A program made the translations under genes and the position numbers. From the NCBI RefSeq assembly GCF_031179285.1, contig NZ_JAPSHY010000016.1, positions 17,160 through 81,159 of the forward strand: a stretch of 64,000 bases of DNA, in the 5' to 3' direction. Of the stretch, positions 1 through 8,509 are shown piece after piece. The notes under the pieces were generated by a model. It made no database searches, was not told where the DNA came from, and saw only the letters and a list, made by a program, of their open reading frames with translations. Each line of letters opens with the position of its first letter. Positions within the stretch are counted from its first letter, which is position 1. This stretch comes from Microbacterium sp. (lineage in GTDB: Bacteria; Actinomycetota; Actinomycetes; Actinomycetales; Microbacteriaceae).

Positions 1-184
1 CGGCCAGCGCTTCCCCTTCGGTTCCCTGCGCCCAGATGGTGAGCTTGCCGGTGGCTGGCCCGTCGCCCAGCGTGACGGGTTCCGGACCCGCGCCCTCTCC
101 TTCGTCGGGGCGGCCGCAGCCGGACAGCAGCAGCGCGGCGGTCGCGGTGATCGCGACACCGCTGAGCACTCTCTTTCGGATCAT
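1..184 (-). CDS. ABC transporter substrate-binding lipoprotein, 5' end only
   Basis: Only the first 61 codons are present; the rest lies beyond the left edge. Reading leftward from an ATG, the protein begins with a basic start, a hydrophobic stretch and a lipobox (LLLSGC), followed by a Gly/Glu/Pro-rich linker and the start of a mature domain (KLTIWAQG) that is typical of carbohydrate-type extracellular binding proteins. An AGGAA ribosome-binding site lies about five bases before the ATG. It is expected to be an outer-face membrane lipoprotein delivering solute to an ABC importer whose permease genes would follow to the left. The LacI-type regulator just upstream on the same strand is the natural candidate for its control (inference). 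Confidence 0.75.
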   Translation of the reverse strand, partial: MIRKRVLSGVAITATAALLLSGCGRPDEGEGAGPEPVTLGDGPATGKLTIWAQGTEGEALA

Positions 185-238
185 CGTCGTTCCTACTCGT
201 CGATTGTCGGGAGCTATCCCGGTGATGTGATTCACCGA

Positions 239-268
239 AATCTACGCGCATAACATTTGAGAACGCAA
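239..268 (-). promoter_or_regulatory. Putative sigma70-type promoter of the left-edge binding-protein gene
   Basis: On the minus strand TTGCGT and TAGATT are separated by 18 bases, which fits a housekeeping promoter about 50 bases before the lipoprotein start. The region is AT-richer than its surroundings. No clear operator with a central CG was identified for the nearby LacI regulator. Confidence 0.35.
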
Positions 269-293
269 GCATCAATTTGAAACCGGGGTGCGA

Positions 294-1412
294 TCAGTGG
301 CGGATGCTGTCCGCGGCGCAGCCGCAGGATTCGCCGATCCACAGGCGGCACGGCAGTGTGACGTCGCGGCCCGTCGAACCGTCCCCCTCCAGCGCGCGGA
401 GCAGGATGCGAACGGCCTCTCGCCCCACCGCCTCCATCGGCTGCCGAACCGTGGTCAGGGTCGGGGAGCTGAGCCGGCCGGCGATCACGCCGTCGTAGCC
501 GGTGACCGCGGTGCCTGCCGGTACCGAGTACCCGGCGGCGCGGAGCGTGCGAATCGTGACCAGCGCTTCCTGGTCGGTCGAGCACACGAACGCGTCCGGC
601 AGCGGGCCGCTCGCGAGCAGCTGCTCGACCACGCGCTCCGTCGAGGCATCGTCTCCCGGATGGCTGTCAGTGGGCGCCGGCACAGGAAGACCTGCTGCCT
701 CGAGCGTGTTTCGGAACGCGGCGTAGCGAGACTCGAACTCCGGCGTGCTCAGCGCGCCGACATAGGCGAATCGACGATGGCCGTGCGCGGTCATGAGGTG
801 CGAGGCGAGCTCGGCCATGGCCGTACCCTGGTCGACGAAGACGGTGTGCATGCCGGGTCGTCGCACGGCCCCGCCCAGCTCGACCACCGGGAGGCGAGTG
901 CTCAACTGCGCGAGAGTCTCGCCGGGAGCGGCTCCCGCGAAGGCGATGAGACCATCGACGCGTCCCGCGACATCGACGACGTCGCGGGACTGGGCGAAGT
1001 CACCGGCGCCCAGCATCAGCGCGTAGCCGCGTCGGCGGCATTCGAGCTGCACCCCGCGCTGCACCTCGTCGGCGTAGAGCGGGAACAGTCGACCGTCCGG
1101 CATCCGCAGTGACGCTTCGATGGCGTCGTCCTCCGCCGAGCCGGTGGCGGATGCCTCGCCTTCCAGCAGATAGTCGAACGCGTACAGGCCGAGCGCCCCG
1201 GTCGCTCCCCGCGCCAACCCTCGCGCGCTGGCGCTGGGCACGTACCCGAGCGCCTCCGCGGCCGCGAGGACCGTCTGCCTCGTCTCCTCCTTCACGCGGT
1301 CCGGCTTGGTGAAGGTGAACGACACGGTGGCCGTCGACACTCCGGCTGCGCGAGCGACGTCGTACACGGTCGGCCGCCTGCCGGTGCGAGTGCGGGATCT
1401 CTGGTCAGACAT
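294..1412 (-). CDS. LacI-family transcriptional regulator
   Basis: A 372-residue protein with an N-terminal LacI helix-turn-helix (VYDVARAAGVSTATVS, about residues 15-70) and a periplasmic-binding-protein-like effector domain. The end of the effector domain shows the usual GYDG...SPTLTTVRQP pattern. The first recognition segment runs TVSFTFTKPDRV, where most LacI proteins have TVSRVLNxxxxV, so the operator may be atypical. The ATG chosen gives the standard family N-terminus; the frame stays open further upstream but that part has no domain character. It is probably a sugar-responsive repressor of the adjacent binding-protein gene, which follows it on the same strand. Confidence 0.85.
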   Translation of the reverse strand: MSDQRSRTRTGRRPTVYDVARAAGVSTATVSFTFTKPDRVKEETRQTVLAAAEALGYVPSASARGLARGATGALGLYAFDYLLEGEASATGSAEDDAIEASLRMPDGRLFPLYADEVQRGVQLECRRRGYALMLGAGDFAQSRDVVDVAGRVDGLIAFAGAAPGETLAQLSTRLPVVELGGAVRRPGMHTVFVDQGTAMAELASHLMTAHGHRRFAYVGALSTPEFESRYAAFRNTLEAAGLPVPAPTDSHPGDDASTERVVEQLLASGPLPDAFVCSTDQEALVTIRTLRAAGYSVPAGTAVTGYDGVIAGRLSSPTLTTVRQPMEAVGREAVRILLRALEGDGSTGRDVTLPCRLWIGESCGCAADSIRH

Positions 1413-1438
1413 GATCGATGCCACAGTACAGGCCCGGA

Positions 1439-1741
1439 TCACGCCCCGAATGCGATCGCTGGCGAGCTGTCGCCGTTCGAGGCGCCGCTGATCAGCGGAT
1501 CCTCCACCAGCCAGATCAACCCCGGCCTGCCTCTCTCGTCGACGAATCGCAGTGCGATCGCGATCGCCGAGTCCGTGTCTGCGCGGGACTGCGCCCACTC
1601 GTGAGCTTCGCCCAGCGAGACCCCGTCGATGTCGAAGACCTCGCGCCACGCTCGCGAATCCTGGATGAAGACCCGCAGGTCGAGCGTGGAGCGCTCCCAC
1701 CGGGTGTCCCGCTCGTCGACTTCTCTCGGTGCCATGGCCAT
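1439..1741 (-). CDS. Hypothetical protein (100 aa) upstream of lacI-type gene
   Basis: A soluble, acidic protein of about 100 residues whose composition looks coding (WERSTLDLRVFIQDSRAW and FVDERGRPGLIWLVEDP). I do not recognise a family. It ends 26 bases before the LacI regulator and is probably cotranscribed with it. The start is the ATG beginning MAMAPREV; no convincing ribosome-binding site precedes it. It has no signal peptide or membrane segment. The 19-bp repeat array lies immediately upstream. Confidence 0.55.
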   Translation of the reverse strand: MAMAPREVDERDTRWERSTLDLRVFIQDSRAWREVFDIDGVSLGEAHEWAQSRADTDSAIAIALRFVDERGRPGLIWLVEDPLISGASNGDSSPAIAFGA

Positions 1742-1782
1742 CGTCGAATGGTACGCGCGCTCGCCACCTCGCGATGCCGAAT

Positions 1783-1890
1783 CGCGTGAGACGACGGATG
1801 CCGCGTGAGACAACGGATGCTGCGTGAGACACCCCACGTCGCGTGGTGTCTCAGGCGAAAGGTGGTGTCTCAGGCCAAACGTGGTGTCTC
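1783..1890. repeat. Two facing arrays of 19-bp tandem repeats
   Basis: Three copies of a unit starting CGCGTGAGAC begin at 1783, 1802 and 1821, exactly 19 bases apart. They are followed by three units starting GTGGTGTCTC at 1843, 1862 and 1881, again exactly 19 apart. GAGACACC and GGTGTCTC are inverted relative to each other, so the two innermost copies can form a hairpin (TGAGACACC...GGTGTCTCA) around CACGTCGCGTG. The array fills the gap between two minus-strand genes. It could end transcription of the flavoprotein gene, act as a multi-site operator for the small gene and LacI gene, or be a repetitive intergenic element. Confidence 0.8.
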
Positions 1891-1927
1891 GCGCGTAAGG
1901 GATGTCACGCCGGCGTGCCCGCCCCCG

Positions 1928-3127
1928 TCAGGCGCGCCCCTGCAGGATCCCGTGCCAGTACACCTGCGGGAACATCCACCTGTCGATGAACCAGTTGCGG
2001 CGACTCTCGCGGTACGAGGTGCGCCAGAGCGTCGGGGCCATGCGCCGGGCGTCGTCGAACTCGGCGAAGACGGCGGTCGAGCGCGAGACGGTGAACGGGC
2101 AGACGCCGTATCCGTCGTAGCGGGCGGTGGGTTCACGCCCGTCCAGCACGGCGAGGAGGTTCTCGACGAGCACCTTGACCTGCTTGCGCAGCGCGCCACC
2201 CGACTTCGAGTTCGTCGTCGCAGCCGCGTCACCGAGCGCCCACACGTCGGGGTGCATCGGAGACCGGAGCGTGCGCACATCGACATCGGCGAATCCGCTC
2301 GCCGCCTGAGCGAGGCCGCTGTCGGCGATCCACGACGGCGCGGACTGCGGCGGCTCGACGAGCAGCACGTCGTAAGTGATCTGCTCCCGGTCGGCGCCGT
2401 AGGTCACCGTGCGGAGGTTGCCGTCGACCGAGACGAGTTCCGCCTCGGTGTGCAGTTCGACGCCGTACTCGGCGATCTTGCGCTCGAGCTCTGCGTCGAT
2501 CTCGGGGATGCCGAAGATCGTGGGATCCGGCACCAGCATCACAACCCGGATGTCGTCGAGCACACCCTTCGCCCGCCAGTACGCGCACGCCTGATACATC
2601 GGCTTCTGCGCGGCGCCCGCGCACGACGCCGGGCCCTGCGCCTGCACGAACACGACCGTTCCTTCTCGCACCTCGCGCAGCAGCGCCGAGGCCTTGATCG
2701 CGAGGTCGAACTCGTAGTTCGACGCGACCGCCGGCGTGCGGATCGCATCGGCGAGGCCCGGAATGCCGTCCCATCGGTTCTGGATGCCGGGGCATACGAC
2801 GAGCTGCTCGTAGCCGACCGTGCCGCCGGCTGCCAGCTTCACCTCGTGCGCCTTCGGGTCGACTTTGATCACGGTGTCCTGAATCCACTCGACACCCTTC
2901 GGCATCACATCGCGCTGCGGGCGCCGAGCCTCACTCGCGCGGGCCGTCCCACCCGCGACATGCGAGAACAGCGGCTTGTAGTAGTGCGTCTCGTTCGGAT
3001 CGATCACCGCGATGTCGGTGATGCCGGCACGGCGGAGCCTGCCGGCGACCGAGAGTCCGGCGTTTCCTCCGCCGATCACGAGGATGCGGTGCGTACGGGT
3101 CGCGTCTGCCGCGTCTGCGTTGCTCAT
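1928..3127 (-). CDS. Sulfide:quinone oxidoreductase-like FAD/NAD(P) flavoprotein
   Basis: A 399-residue pyridine-nucleotide-disulfide-oxidoreductase-fold protein. It opens with an FAD Rossmann motif (ILVIGGGNAG, residues 14-23), followed by HYYKPLFSHVAGG, a pattern of SQR/NDH-2-like enzymes. SQR-type cysteines are visible in VCPGIQNRW, PASCAGAAQK and YGVCPFTVS, which fit the family's catalytic cysteine positions. A second FAD motif, WALGDAAATTNSK, lies near the C-terminus. The likely role is oxidation of sulfide or a related sulfur species at the membrane, passing electrons to quinone. The start is uncertain: ATG 3148 and GTG 3175 are in frame upstream, but 3127 gives the normal family N-terminus. 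No persulfide dioxygenase or rhodanese gene is adjacent. Confidence 0.75.
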   Translation of the reverse strand: MSNADAADATRTHRILVIGGGNAGLSVAGRLRRAGITDIAVIDPNETHYYKPLFSHVAGGTARASEARRPQRDVMPKGVEWIQDTVIKVDPKAHEVKLAAGGTVGYEQLVVCPGIQNRWDGIPGLADAIRTPAVASNYEFDLAIKASALLREVREGTVVFVQAQGPASCAGAAQKPMYQACAYWRAKGVLDDIRVVMLVPDPTIFGIPEIDAELERKIAEYGVELHTEAELVSVDGNLRTVTYGADREQITYDVLLVEPPQSAPSWIADSGLAQAASGFADVDVRTLRSPMHPDVWALGDAAATTNSKSGGALRKQVKVLVENLLAVLDGREPTARYDGYGVCPFTVSRSTAVFAEFDDARRMAPTLWRTSYRESRRNWFIDRWMFPQVYWHGILQGRA

Positions 3128-3205
3128 TGCGCTGACGATAGGTGGCATCCGGTCACCCGGACACGGGGTTGACACCTGCGGTCCCGGGAGTCGGAACGGC
3201 GCGGG

Positions 3206-4156
3206 TCACCCCGAGGCATCGCCGGATGCAGCACGCATTCGCCTGCGGTAGTCCCGCGGACTGATGCCGCGCTCGCGCCGGAACGCCGCGCTCAACGCGA
3301 AGGGTGTGCTGTATCCGACACGCGCGGCGATCGCGCCGACGGTGAGGTCGCCGTCACGCAGCAGGTCGGCGGTGAGCTTGAGGCGCCAGTCGGTCAGGTA
3401 CGTCATGGGCGGTTGCCCCACCAGATCGGTGAATCGCCGGGCGAGCGCGGCTCGTGACGTGCCCGACCGGCGTGCCAGTTCCGCGAGGGTCCACGGGTGC
3501 GCGGGGTCGCCGTGCATCAAGCGGAGAGCAGCTCCCACGATCGGGTCGCCGTACGCGCTGAACCACCCCGGGGCGCGGTCGCTCCGGCTGAACCACGTCC
3601 GCAATGTCGCGATGAGCAGCAGATCGAGCAGGCGATCGAGGACCGTGTCCTGCCCGGCATCCGTGCCCTCGATCTCGGCTTCGAGCATCTGCATCAGGTG
3701 CTGGGTGGCGGTGCAGCGTTCGACGACGGCGAGGGGCGGCAGCACGCGAAGCAGCGAGTCGCTCACTTCGCCGCGCACCTGATAGGTGCCGCTGAACAAC
3801 ACGGTCGCGCCCGCGGCGTCATTGCCCCACGAGCGTTCCCCGAACATCGCCATGACGTCATCGCCGACCGGATGCGGCTGCTGCAAGCGATCGATCCTGA
3901 CTTGCGGCGGCGTCGAGGGGGGATCGGCGACCGTGTACCGCAGATCGGGCCCCCGCACGAGAGCGACGTCTCCGGGTTGCAGGCGCACCGGTGGGCGGTC
4001 ATCGAGAACGATCCATGCGTCGCCGCGAGTGGGGGCGAGGAGGGTGAGCGGCGCATCATCCTCGATCCGCATCGCCCAGGGCGGGGCGAGCATCGAACGC
4101 AGCACGAACGCGCCGTTGGCTCGCGCGGAGTCAAGAATCGCCGTCATGCCATCCAT
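3206..4156 (-). CDS. AraC-family regulator with N-terminal cupin domain
   Basis: A 316-residue regulator. The N-terminal half is a cupin-like sensor (MRIEDDAPLTLLAPTRG, then PVRLQPGDVALVRGPD). The C-terminal 100 residues are a two-helix-turn-helix AraC domain (WTLAELARRSGTSRAALARRF and VGAIAARVGYSTPFALSAAF), ending FRRERGISPRDYRRR. The chosen ATG gives MDGMTAILD; a second ATG lies three codons on. It diverges from the NmrA/DUF1772 pair, and cupin-AraC regulators next to such reductases normally control the neighbouring genes (family knowledge; target inferred). Confidence 0.85.
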   Translation of the reverse strand: MDGMTAILDSARANGAFVLRSMLAPPWAMRIEDDAPLTLLAPTRGDAWIVLDDRPPVRLQPGDVALVRGPDLRYTVADPPSTPPQVRIDRLQQPHPVGDDVMAMFGERSWGNDAAGATVLFSGTYQVRGEVSDSLLRVLPPLAVVERCTATQHLMQMLEAEIEGTDAGQDTVLDRLLDLLLIATLRTWFSRSDRAPGWFSAYGDPIVGAALRLMHGDPAHPWTLAELARRSGTSRAALARRFTDLVGQPPMTYLTDWRLKLTADLLRDGDLTVGAIAARVGYSTPFALSAAFRRERGISPRDYRRRMRAASGDASG

Positions 4157-4236
4157 AGCGTCACCGTAGACGTTCGCGCATGTTATTGCGATCATCACCC
4201 ATTCCGCGTCACGTCGTCCCCTCGTTGGATGGACTC

Positions 4237-5118
4237 ATGACCACGACAGACACCCTCCACACTCCGGCCGTCTCCTCGGCATCCGCTCGCCCGACCGTCG
4301 TCCTCGGCGGCACCGGCAAGACCGGGCGCCGCCTCGTCGAGCACCTCCGTGCCGAGGGCGTCGCCGTTCGCCCCGTCGGTCGCAGCACGTCGCTGCCCTT
4401 CGACTGGGCGGACCGCTCGACGTGGGACGCGGCCATCTCCGGATCGCGCGCCGCCTACATCGCATACTCGCCCGACCTCGCCGTGCCCGGTTCTGGTGAC
4501 GACATCGCCGAACTCCTCACCCGGCTCGAGGGCGCCGGTATCGAACACGCGACACTGCTCTCGGGGCGCGGCGAACCGGAAGCGCAGGATGCCGAAGAGG
4601 CGCTGCAGCGCTCGAGCCTGTCGTGGTCGGTCGTGCGGGCATCATGGTTCTTCCAGAACTTCAGTGAGAGCTACCTGCGCGATCCGATCCTCGAGGGCAC
4701 GCTGTACTTGCCGGCCGTCAGCGCCGCCGAGCCGTTCATCGACGCCGACGACATCGCCGCCGTCGCCGCGGCGACCCTGCTCGACAACCGCCACGCCGGC
4801 GAGGTCTACGAAGTCACCGGTCCGGAACTGCTCACATTCGACCAGATCGCCGAGCAGCTCTCGTCGGCGCTCGGGCGGCGGATCTCATACGTGCCGATCT
4901 CGCGTGAGGAGTACGCCACCGCCGCGCGCGCCGAGGGTGTGCCCGAGCCCGTCGTGTGGTTGCTCGACTACCTCTTCCGCGTCGTGCTCGACGGGCGCAA
5001 CGAGTCTCTCGCCGACGGCGTGCAGCGTGCACTCGGCCGGGAGCCGCGCCGGTTCGCCGACTTCGCCCGCGCTCACGCCGCAGCGGGCACCTGGACCCCG
5101 GGGGGCGATCTGACATGA
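4237..5118 (+). CDS. NmrA-like NAD(P)-binding atypical SDR
   Basis: A 293-residue protein with the atypical SDR nucleotide-binding motif VVLGGTGKTGRRLVEHL near residue 25. The rest resembles the NmrA/HSCARG and azoreductase-like families (SWFFQNFSESYL; ADDIAAVAAATLLD; EVTGPELLTFDQIAEQLS). It lacks a classical Tyr-x-x-x-Lys active site, so it may be a redox sensor or a quinone/small-carbonyl reductase. The ATG at 4237 is used because upstream codons are not domain-like. Its stop overlaps the next start by ATGA, so it is translationally coupled to the DUF1772 gene. Control by the divergent AraC protein is likely. Confidence 0.8.
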   Translation: MTTTDTLHTPAVSSASARPTVVLGGTGKTGRRLVEHLRAEGVAVRPVGRSTSLPFDWADRSTWDAAISGSRAAYIAYSPDLAVPGSGDDIAELLTRLEGAGIEHATLLSGRGEPEAQDAEEALQRSSLSWSVVRASWFFQNFSESYLRDPILEGTLYLPAVSAAEPFIDADDIAAVAAATLLDNRHAGEVYEVTGPELLTFDQIAEQLSSALGRRISYVPISREEYATAARAEGVPEPVVWLLDYLFRVVLDGRNESLADGVQRALGREPRRFADFARAHAAAGTWTPGGDLT

Positions 5119-5579
5119 CCGCTCTCGTGACCACCGTCCTCATCCTGCAGGCGCTCAGCTTCATCAACGGCGGAGTGTTCCTGGCATTCACCACGATGGT
5201 CATCCCGGCACTGCGGGGCGCCCGTGATCCGCACGCAGCCGCGACCGTGATGCGCGACGTCAACGTGCGTGCACCGCGGTCGATCTTCATGGTGCCCTTC
5301 CTCGGTGCCCCGGTCGCGGCGATCGTCGCCGGGATTCTCCTCGTGACCGGTGGCGCCGCGACCGCCGCGGCGCCGTGGGTCATCGGGGCGATCGCGGCGA
5401 GTCTGCTCGCCTTCGTCGTCAGCGTGACGGTGAACATCCCTTGGAATGACCGGCTCGAGCGCGAGCGGGGCCAGGAGACGATCTGGACGGAGTTCTCGCG
5501 GGTGTGGGCGCGCGCCAACGCCGTGCGCTGCGCGCTGTCGATCGCCGCGGGAGCGGCGGCAGCCGTGTCGCTGATCTGA
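5115..5579 (+). CDS. DUF1772-like four-helix membrane protein
   Basis: A 154-residue integral membrane protein with about four hydrophobic helices. It resembles the DUF1772/anthrone-oxygenase-like family, with VNIPWND near the end of the third helix as a family-like mark. It starts inside the stop of the NmrA-like gene (ATGA). The pairing with an NAD(P)-binding reductase under a cupin-AraC regulator suggests a small redox or detoxification unit; the reaction cannot be stated from the sequence. Confidence 0.7.
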   Translation: MTALVTTVLILQALSFINGGVFLAFTTMVIPALRGARDPHAAATVMRDVNVRAPRSIFMVPFLGAPVAAIVAGILLVTGGAATAAAPWVIGAIAASLLAFVVSVTVNIPWNDRLERERGQETIWTEFSRVWARANAVRCALSIAAGAAAAVSLI

Positions 5580-5646
5580 GCGGGACGCTCGCCGCGATGC
5601 GTACCAGCCCGTCGAGGGGTCGGGTTGCGACAGCGAACCGGCCCGG

Positions 5647-6474
5647 TCAGGTTCCGAGTGATGTTGCGGTGCCGGCGAGCATCGCCACCGCATTGCCGCT
5701 GCATACCTTTCCGCGCACATCGCCGGACAGAGCGGAGGCCGCGAGCTGCAGCATGGTCGCCTCGGGCGTCTGCACGGGGTACCCGCTGCCGAACACCCAT
5801 CGCCCAGGGTCGCGTGCGAGCCCGTCGGCGACGTGAGTCGGGCCGTTGACGTGCCAGAGATCGAGCCGCACGGCGGAGGGCGCATCGTCGCCGAGATGCC
5901 GAGAAACTTCCTGCCAATCGGCGTGGTTGAGCCCGCTGAGAAGCATCGGATGCGCCGGGCGCGCCCGAATCAGGTCGGCGAGGTGATGCGGCTCGAGATC
6001 CTCCGCGGGCGACAGCGGATGTCGCACGCGGGCGTCGTCGAGCCGCGTGAGCAGCTGAAGCGGGAGCTCGAGCTCAGCGCAGGCGTCCACGACCTGGGTG
6101 AGCAGGGAGACCGGATAGCGGTGGTAGCCAGGAGCGACGCGGATTCCCGCCGCTCCCGAGAGCGCGGCCCACGCGAGCTCCTGTCGCCAGTCGCTCTGCC
6201 GCGGATCGATGACGGCGAAGACGCGGAACAGCGGGTCGTCGCCGCATGCCGCGAAGACGGCCTCGTTCCCGGTGCGGGTGTCGAAGCCGAACAGGGAGGC
6301 GAGGTGCGACACCCAGAGGGACCGTAACCCGTACCACCGCGCGTAGTCCCTCAGGTCGTCGACGGCAGCGGAAGCCGGAAGCCGGAAGGGCCACTGGCCG
6401 AGGTGGCACGTGGTGTCCACCGCGCCGAGGACGGGGAACTCCTCCATGAGCATCGTGCGCGACCGGTCCGTCAT
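5647..6474 (-). CDS. Amidohydrolase-2-like protein
   Basis: A 275-residue TIM-barrel protein related to the amidohydrolase-2 group. The first-strand motif is VDTTCHLGQWPFR, where the usual metal-binding HxH is not intact (CHLGQ), while a late VFGSGYPVQTPE keeps the family's GSGYP/GSDxP turn. The metal site may therefore be altered. It is the last gene of the leftward operon and overlaps the previous gene by ATGA. Together the two amidohydrolases probably act on a lactone, lactam or carboxylated intermediate (inference). A decayed paralogue of its neighbour with a binding rather than catalytic role is an alternative. Confidence 0.7.
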   Translation of the reverse strand: MTDRSRTMLMEEFPVLGAVDTTCHLGQWPFRLPASAAVDDLRDYARWYGLRSLWVSHLASLFGFDTRTGNEAVFAACGDDPLFRVFAVIDPRQSDWRQELAWAALSGAAGIRVAPGYHRYPVSLLTQVVDACAELELPLQLLTRLDDARVRHPLSPAEDLEPHHLADLIRARPAHPMLLSGLNHADWQEVSRHLGDDAPSAVRLDLWHVNGPTHVADGLARDPGRWVFGSGYPVQTPEATMLQLAASALSGDVRGKVCSGNAVAMLAGTATSLGT

Positions 6475-7220
6475 GCCGCGACCTCGCTGAGCCAGCCGGC
6501 GACCGTGCCGCCGAACACGCGGGTCGAGGCTTCGGGGTTCAGTCCTGCCCCGAGCACCTTGCCCACGTTCGCCGCCAGGTCGATGTGATGCAGATCGGAG
6601 CCGAACACCACCCGCGACGAACCGAGGCGATCCACGGCGAGAGCGACCTCGCTGGCTCCGATGATCGTGCCTGAAGTGTCGACAGCGACGTTCGGCACGT
6701 CGCGCACCGTGTTGATCGCGGATTCGGCCTGCCCGCCCAGATGCGCCATGATGAACCGCACCTCCGGGTGCCGTCGCGCCGCCGCCGCGATGTGCGCGGC
6801 CGTCGACTCATAAGGGAACCGCCCGACCGTCTTCCGCCACGCGTGGGCGAGGACGATCAGCCGGCGCTCGGCGGCGTACTCCAGTATCGGGTCGGACAGG
6901 GGATCGTCCGCAAGGGTGGCAATCCACAGCTTGATGCCGATCATGCCGTATTCCTCGACATTCCGCCGCAGATCCTCGAGGCTGGCGCGTCCGTAGCGCG
7001 GATTGACGTAGCAGTAGCCGCGCAGATGCTTGGGGTGGCGTCGCAGCTCCGACACGAGCACGCGGTTCATCTCGCGCACCTCTTCGACACCGGGATGCGG
7101 TTGGAAAGCGCCGATGTTGCTGCACAGGAACAGGTCGATCCCCAGCCGCTCGCCGAGCGTGAGGATTTCGGGATCGAAGCGTCCCTGATCGAGGTGGGTG
7201 TGCGCGTCGATGCCGGTCAT
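6471..7220 (-). CDS. Amidohydrolase-2 family metal-dependent hydrolase
   Basis: A 249-residue protein with the intact amidohydrolase metal motif IDAHTHLDQG at residues 4-13. It also has IGIKLWIA, a LAHAWRKTVG strand with a metal-ligand His, FIMAHLGGQ and the terminal VFGSDLHHID with the catalytic Asp. This is the arrangement of amidohydrolase-2 hydrolases and decarboxylases. It lies between the aminotransferase (GTGA/ATGA-type 4-base overlap) and the second amidohydrolase, so the three are translationally coupled. The substrate is unknown. Confidence 0.8.
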   Translation of the reverse strand: MTGIDAHTHLDQGRFDPEILTLGERLGIDLFLCSNIGAFQPHPGVEEVREMNRVLVSELRRHPKHLRGYCYVNPRYGRASLEDLRRNVEEYGMIGIKLWIATLADDPLSDPILEYAAERRLIVLAHAWRKTVGRFPYESTAAHIAAAARRHPEVRFIMAHLGGQAESAINTVRDVPNVAVDTSGTIIGASEVALAVDRLGSSRVVFGSDLHHIDLAANVGKVLGAGLNPEASTRVFGGTVAGWLSEVAA

Positions 7221-8479
7221 GCCCCGGGCACCTCCGCGGCAGCGGCTGCCGCCCGTCGCAGAGTCTCTTCGATGTCGGCATCCGTGTGCGCGGCGTTGAC
7301 ATACACGACCCGGTAGAACGACAGCCCGTGCCGGAACGCCGCACGCAGGAACGCCCGCAGCATCTGCTCGTCCTGGGCGACGAACTGCGGGCAGGCGGGG
7401 TGACCCTGCGCGCGGATGTCCAGGCCCGCAGCGGTGAAAACGGCGTTCAGGCCATCGCGCAGCCGCGTGCCGGACTCACGCAGGCGCGGCAACACCCCGT
7501 CATCGCGGAGCGCGGTCATCGTGGCGGTCGCGGCGGCGAGCGACAGCGTCTCGCCGCCGTACGTCGACGAGACGACGACCTCGCCGCGGTCGAGCACGCC
7601 CAGCACGTCACGCCGGCCGCAGTACACGGCCAAGGGCATGCCGTTCGCGACGCCCTTGCCGAACACCGACAGGTCGGGGTGCACGCCGGTCGCCTCGGCC
7701 ATGCCGCCCATCGCCACACGGAAGCCGGTGACCATCTCGTCATAGGCGAGCAGGGCACCGTGCTCGGCGGCGAGGTCACGGAGGAACCGGTAGAAGTCCA
7801 CGACGTCGGGCAGTGCGGTGTAGTCGGCCGCCACGAGCACCAGTGCGATATCGCCGCCGCGCTCGGCGAAGAGCGCTCGCAGCCGATCACGATCCTCCCA
7901 GTCGACCTGATGATGCAGCGCGGCGAGAGCGGCGGGGACGCCGGAAACGGACGCGGAAACTGTGCCCGGCAGCACGCGTGCGCCGTCGGCGAGGGAGTTC
8001 AGCCAGCCGTTATAGCCGATCTGCACCACCCGGTCGCGCCCGGTGAATGCCCGGGCGATGCGGATCACGGCCGCGAGCGCCTCACCGCCGGTCTTGAGGA
8101 AGCGGGCGGCCTCGGCCCCCGGGACGAGCGCGCAGAACAGCTCTGCGGTGGTCGTCTCCAGCGGGTGCGGATGCCCGAACAGGATGCCGTCCGCGAGCTG
8201 CTTCGTGATCGCGGCATCCACCCTCGGGTCGGCGTAGCCGAGCGTGATCGGCCCGAGCGCGTTGCGGTAGTCGATGAACTCGCGTCCGCGATCGTCCCAC
8301 ACCCGGCATCCACGACCGCGGACGATGACCTCCGGCTCGTCCGGCAGCAGCGCGGGCGCCTTTGAGTTCGTGCTCGAGCCCACCGGCATCACCGCCAGGG
8401 CGCGCTTGCGCCAGCTCGGCCCGCTGGATGCTTCAACCGGGAGTTCGCTCTCGTCGGGTGTCGCGGCTCGGGTCCTCAT
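7217..8479 (-). CDS. Class III PLP aminotransferase / GSA-aminomutase-like enzyme
   Basis: A 420-residue fold-type I PLP enzyme of the class III group, closest in pattern to glutamate-1-semialdehyde aminomutases and related sugar or beta-amino acid transaminases. It shows GSSTNSKAPALLP and WDDRGREFIDYRNALGP at the N-terminus. FLKTGGEALAAVIRIARAFTG is the usual SGxEAxxxAxRxAR segment, with Lys-Thr in place of the common Asn-Ser. YDEMVTGFR carries the PLP-ring Asp and FGKGVANGMPL the Schiff-base Lys. GAAGGAG lies seven bases before the ATG. It probably adds or removes an amino group in the pathway encoded by the divergent operons. Confidence 0.82.
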   Translation of the reverse strand: MRTRAATPDESELPVEASSGPSWRKRALAVMPVGSSTNSKAPALLPDEPEVIVRGRGCRVWDDRGREFIDYRNALGPITLGYADPRVDAAITKQLADGILFGHPHPLETTTAELFCALVPGAEAARFLKTGGEALAAVIRIARAFTGRDRVVQIGYNGWLNSLADGARVLPGTVSASVSGVPAALAALHHQVDWEDRDRLRALFAERGGDIALVLVAADYTALPDVVDFYRFLRDLAAEHGALLAYDEMVTGFRVAMGGMAEATGVHPDLSVFGKGVANGMPLAVYCGRRDVLGVLDRGEVVVSSTYGGETLSLAAATATMTALRDDGVLPRLRESGTRLRDGLNAVFTAAGLDIRAQGHPACPQFVAQDEQMLRAFLRAAFRHGLSFYRVVYVNAAHTDADIEETLRRAAAAAAEVPGA

Positions 8480-8509
8480 CGTCCTGCTCCTTCGCTCGCT
8501 CGTTGTCTG

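Noticed and set aside
1805..3172. Plus-strand frame opposite the flavoprotein gene
   Set aside because: No motif, Arg-rich, and includes the intergenic repeat array.
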